From: Niallia endozanthoxylica
GTDB taxonomy: Bacteria; Bacillota; Bacilli; Bacillales; Cytobacillaceae
Assembly (NCBI RefSeq): GCF_008710145.1
Contig: NZ_VYKL01000015.1
Coordinates: 310,001-374,000, forward strand
DNA length: 64,000 nt
Reading direction: 5' to 3'
Shown here: positions 61,546 through 64,000 of the stretch, one piece after another
How positions within the stretch are numbered: position 1 is the stretch's first letter
Layout of the letters: each line of letters opens with the position of its first letter
Program-made: the position numbers and the translations under genes
Notes under the pieces: generated by a model
The model's input: the letters and a program-made list of their open reading frames with translations, nothing else
The model's database searches: none
What the model was told of the DNA's origin: nothing

Positions 61546-61950
61546 TTATTTATTAATGAGTATATCCATTTCTTTTACAGCAGCAGCCACTGCTTCATTC
61601 TCTTTAAAGAGCTCTAATTTCATGTGATGCGGGCCAGGTTGCAGTCCTTTAACAATAAAAGCAGCATTTTGATATTCAGTTTTATCCTTTCCATCAATTA
61701 ACAAAACGATTTTAGCACTTTTATTTCGAAACGATGCATTCTTTGCAATACATTCAATATAGACATCTCTTCCTTTAACATGGTATTTAACAAAGAAAGT
61801 ATCTTCTTGCGCTATTCTCATACTAGAAGCTTCTACCGTCACATTGGAGGAGGAAGAAATATCCTTTGTTTCCGGCTCAGGTATATCCTTTTGACAAGCA
61901 GATAATGTAAGTAGGCAAAACAATACGACTAAACTAAGCATCTTTTTCAT
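61546..61950 (-). CDS. Small putative lipoprotein
   Basis: This 134-residue protein has a signal peptide ending in the lipobox LSAC near residue 18, so it should be lipidated by Lgt and processed by LspA. The mature part is predicted beta-rich (YHVKGRDVYIECIAKNASF, and KLELFKENEAVAAAVKEMDI). I do not recognise a family. It lies between ylbE and ylbF and has no named counterpart in B. subtilis. The start is ATG 61950, with AGGAGTG upstream. Confidence 0.75.
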   Translation of the reverse strand: MKKMLSLVVLFCLLTLSACQKDIPEPETKDISSSSNVTVEASSMRIAQEDTFFVKYHVKGRDVYIECIAKNASFRNKSAKIVLLIDGKDKTEYQNAAFIVKGLQPGPHHMKLELFKENEAVAAAVKEMDILINK

Positions 61951-62079
61951 AATTATCACTCCTTACACTTGTTTGCAGGATGAAACAAATGTTAGTTTGC
62001 TTATTTCTAATCGTATTGTTTGCTAATCAATGATCTTTTAGTCGATTCTTATTTACCATATTCTTAAACAGTATAAAAC

Positions 62080-62106
62080 GAAAAAGGAGGATATCCCCCT
62101 TTTTTA
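62080..62106 (-). terminator. Terminator of the ylbC-ylbD-ylbE operon
   Basis: Stem AAAAAGGAGGATATCCCCCTTTTTT, with TTTTTCGTTTT on the minus strand. It overlaps the ylbE stop. Confidence 0.8.
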
Positions 62107-62343
62107 AGATTGGTTATTCATAGTTTGAAACATACTTATCATCATCGAAGCCATTTGAACCCCATAGGTGATTTTTTCAACTTGATGAGGAATTGTTTTT
62201 TTATAATAATGCAAGGCAGCAATTTCCATTGCTTGAATTTGGCTGGGATCCCGAGTTAGTTTTCGATACCATATTGGTTGTTCCCGTATAAAGGACTGTA
62301 ATTCTTTATTTTGCTCCAAATAGCTGTAGACATCTTTTCTCAT
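62104..62343 (-). CDS. ylbE: YlbE-like protein
   Basis: This 79-residue helical protein resembles YlbE, with RKDVYSYLEQNKELQSFIREQ, then WYRKLTRDPSQIQAMEIAAL. Its function is unknown, although its partner ylbD is linked to the spore coat. It follows ylbD by 20 bp and ends the operon at a terminator. The ATG at 62343 has GGGGAG upstream. Confidence 0.85.
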   Translation of the reverse strand: MRKDVYSYLEQNKELQSFIREQPIWYRKLTRDPSQIQAMEIAALHYYKKTIPHQVEKITYGVQMASMMISMFQTMNNQS

Positions 62344-62363
62344 TACAAGCTCCCCTTAATAGG

Positions 62364-62759
62364 TTAGTCTTTTCTAAATGTAAAGGGATTGTTCGGCTTT
62401 TGATTTGGAGAATTGGGTTTGTTTTTATTAGTACCGTTTTGGAACTGAGCCAGCACTCCTTGAACTGCCCCGAGAGCTTGGCTTAAATGACTAATATTAT
62501 GCTGCAACTGCTCAGGATCCATTTTCTTTAGGGAGCCGAGAACATTGGATAACCAATCGCCTTTTATGTCTTTTCCACCGCGGTCCACTTCTGAGCTTTC
62601 ATGTTCCCATTTTGAATCATCCTCACCCAACAAGTACCAGTCTTCATATAATTCCTGCAGCGTCGCTTTTCCACTTCTTACATCTTCAAGAACTTTTGGG
62701 TTCTTTTTTACAAAAGCTTTAAACTCTTCAATCGATGGATGAAGCTTTTTATCTGCCAC
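62364..62759 (-). CDS. ylbD: Spore coat-associated protein YlbD
   Basis: This 131-residue protein is similar to YlbD, a spore-coat-related protein. The conserved part is SIEEFKAFVKKNPKVLEDVR and LQELYEDWYLLGEDD. The tail is low-complexity, rich in N, P and K. The start is GTG 62759, 7 nt after GGGGTG. It lies between ylbC and ylbE. Confidence 0.85.
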   Translation of the reverse strand: MADKKLHPSIEEFKAFVKKNPKVLEDVRSGKATLQELYEDWYLLGEDDSKWEHESSEVDRGGKDIKGDWLSNVLGSLKKMDPEQLQHNISHLSQALGAVQGVLAQFQNGTNKNKPNSPNQKPNNPFTFRKD

Positions 62760-62831
62760 TTTGTTTCACCCCAAACTAAACAATTGCCTATATTACGATA
62801 TGTTAATAGTTAGCTTTGGTGAATAAATTCA

Positions 62832-63887
62832 TTATTTTGGGATTTGCAGCAGACTTTGAGTGTAATATTCATTATAAACACCAATACCAGTATGTGAGAA
62901 ATTCTTATCTAACAACTTTTCACGTTTCGACTTACTATTCATCCATCCTTCTACTATTGCAGGCGCATCTAAATAATCAGCTGCTGCAATTTCTTCTGCC
63001 ATTTCAACATTAAGTTTAAAAGCCTTTAGACGAATCGACAGTTCTTCAAGATCATTAGGTTGGAGTGAACCTTTATCCATTTCATACATATTCATACTAT
63101 TTTTATAGGCAATATCAGCTGCTCGCTCATCCCATAATAAAGGTTTTAAATCGTAACGCATTCTAACAATATTCACCAGCTCAAACAATTGTTTTGCATT
63201 ACCTATGTCAAGTTTTTCTTGGTCAACATTCCTTTTCCTCTGGGCAGCCTGCAGCTCTTTATTAGCAAGTTCAAAAGGATGCAGCTGAATTAGCGTAGGA
63301 ACATCCATTAATCGAACACTTGATAGTTTCCCTGAAAATTTATCAATGTATAATTGCACAAAAATATTTCCTAATCTTATAAGCGGCCGTGAATTGATGT
63401 CTTCCTCAGACAGCTCATAATAGTATGAACTCCCCTTATAATCCAAGCTGACAATTGATTCAATGAAATAATTGGCATAAATCTCACTTACAGGCTCCCC
63501 AATATAAAATGGCCTTATATTTACATCATTACCTATCGCAAAGATAGTAACGACCCTATCGTCTTTAACACCTACTTGAACATATTTTCCCGCGTCTGAA
63601 TTGTAAATCCACCATTTATAATCATAGGCAGTTAAGTCTATCCTTGACGGCTTTCCAAACTCAGCTTTCAGCTCTTCTACAGTTTTTCCAATGAGGTTAA
63701 AAACTCCTTCTGTTTGAACAGCTTCATTTTTATTTTCAGATGAAGCCTCTTCAATCGATTGAACTGTGTCAGATGGCGTACGATCTTGATTTATTAATCC
63801 ATCTTCATTCCCTTCTCTAATATTTAAGAAAAAACCAACTGCTGTAAAAATCAAAATAATGGCTATAACTCTAATAATTATTTTCAG
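62832..63887 (-). CDS. ylbC: CAP-domain protein YlbC, probable CTG start
   Basis: This anchored extracellular protein has an N-terminal membrane segment (IIIRVIAIILIFTAVGFFL). A CAP-associated domain is seen in FNLIGKTVEELKAEFGKPSR, and a C-terminal CAP/SCP-like domain in LFELVNIVRMRYDLKPLLWDERAADIA. The open frame reaches GTG 63920, which has no ribosome site. A strong AAAGGGGGGAG lies inside the frame, just before CTG 63887, and the extended -10 at 63941 would give that GTG only a 14-nt leader. I therefore prefer CTG, with moderate certainty. The molecular role is unknown. Confidence 0.8.
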   Translation of the reverse strand: MKIIIRVIAIILIFTAVGFFLNIREGNEDGLINQDRTPSDTVQSIEEASSENKNEAVQTEGVFNLIGKTVEELKAEFGKPSRIDLTAYDYKWWIYNSDAGKYVQVGVKDDRVVTIFAIGNDVNIRPFYIGEPVSEIYANYFIESIVSLDYKGSSYYYELSEEDINSRPLIRLGNIFVQLYIDKFSGKLSSVRLMDVPTLIQLHPFELANKELQAAQRKRNVDQEKLDIGNAKQLFELVNIVRMRYDLKPLLWDERAADIAYKNSMNMYEMDKGSLQPNDLEELSIRLKAFKLNVEMAEEIAAADYLDAPAIVEGWMNSKSKREKLLDKNFSHTGIGVYNEYYTQSLLQIPK

Positions 63888-63940
63888 AGATCTCCCCCCT
63901 TTCACAGTTGCGGCTTTCACTTTAATAAATTCTTTATGCC

Positions 63941-63949
63941 ATTATAACA
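63941..63949 (-). promoter_or_regulatory. Extended -10 promoter of ylbC
   Basis: TGTTATAAT (63941-63949) fits an extended -10 (TGnTATAAT). No good -35 is seen 17 bp upstream. It would start transcription near 63934, about 47 nt before the preferred CTG. Confidence 0.5.
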
Positions 63950-64000
63950 TTACAAAGAAAATGAAAAATGTTAAAAAACCTTTAACTTTTGACTTTATGG

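Overview
The window is a low-G+C chromosomal segment from an endospore-forming member of the Bacillaceae. The evidence is the spoIIGA-sigE-sigG cluster, spoVD and spoVE, ylbJ, an RsfA-type prespore regulator, PyrR attenuators, an Ile T-box leader and a bacillithiol gene. Gene order closely follows the Bacillus subtilis ylb-mra/dcw-ylm-pyr region, read here mostly on the minus strand. I do not name a species. I saw no rRNA, tRNA, CRISPR array, prophage or intact transposase.

Layout by rising coordinate. At 1-328 is the 5' part of a PPK2-type polyphosphate kinase gene. At 404-12403 is the pyrimidine operon (pyrR-pyrP-pyrB-pyrC-pyrAA-pyrAB-pyrK-pyrD-pyrF-pyrE, transcribed leftward). It has a strong sigma-A promoter, two visible PyrR attenuators, and a chain of 1-38 bp gene overlaps. 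At 12404-21625 are the rluD-like gene, lspA, ylyA, ileS with its T-box, divIVA and ylmH-G-F(sepF)-E-D-C. At 21756-24677 are a cloverleaf palindrome and then sigG, sigE and spoIIGA. At 24941-30238 are ftsZ, ftsA, sbp, ylxX, ylxW and divIB. At 30280-44619 are a long-hairpin repeat, murB, murG, spoVE, murD, mraY, a small MurF-like orphan domain, murE, spoVD, pbpB, ftsL, rsmH and mraZ. At 44755-44982 is an unexplained structured intergenic element.

At 44979-49844 are bshC, a DUF3397 membrane protein, a ketopantoate reductase, and a carboxyltransferase/biotin-carrier pair. At 50049-63887 is the ylb cluster: ylbP, rsfA/ylbO, an enoyl-CoA hydratase, rpmF, ylbN, ylbM, ylbL, ylbK, ylbJ, coaD, rsmD, an unknown anchored protein, ylbG, ylbF, a lipoprotein, ylbE, ylbD and ylbC.

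The genes join UMP synthesis, translation (IleRS, rRNA modification, L32), peptidoglycan precursor synthesis, septum formation and the early sporulation switch. Several regulatory signals can be read directly. They are a sigma-H-type promoter before ftsA, a Spo0A-type 22-bp-spaced promoter before spoIIGA, a sigma-E-type promoter before spoVD, a sigma-F/G-type promoter plus Shine-Dalgarno-sequestering hairpin before sigG, and three 10-bp-spaced MraZ-type repeats before mraZ.

The core is ordinary. The less explained parts are the palindromic elements (21756-21896, 23740-23775, 30280-30407, 44755-44982), the MurF-like remnant between murE and mraY, and the structured region at 58771-59023 next to rsmD. 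Start codons below were chosen from Shine-Dalgarno position and remembered family lengths. No database search was run.
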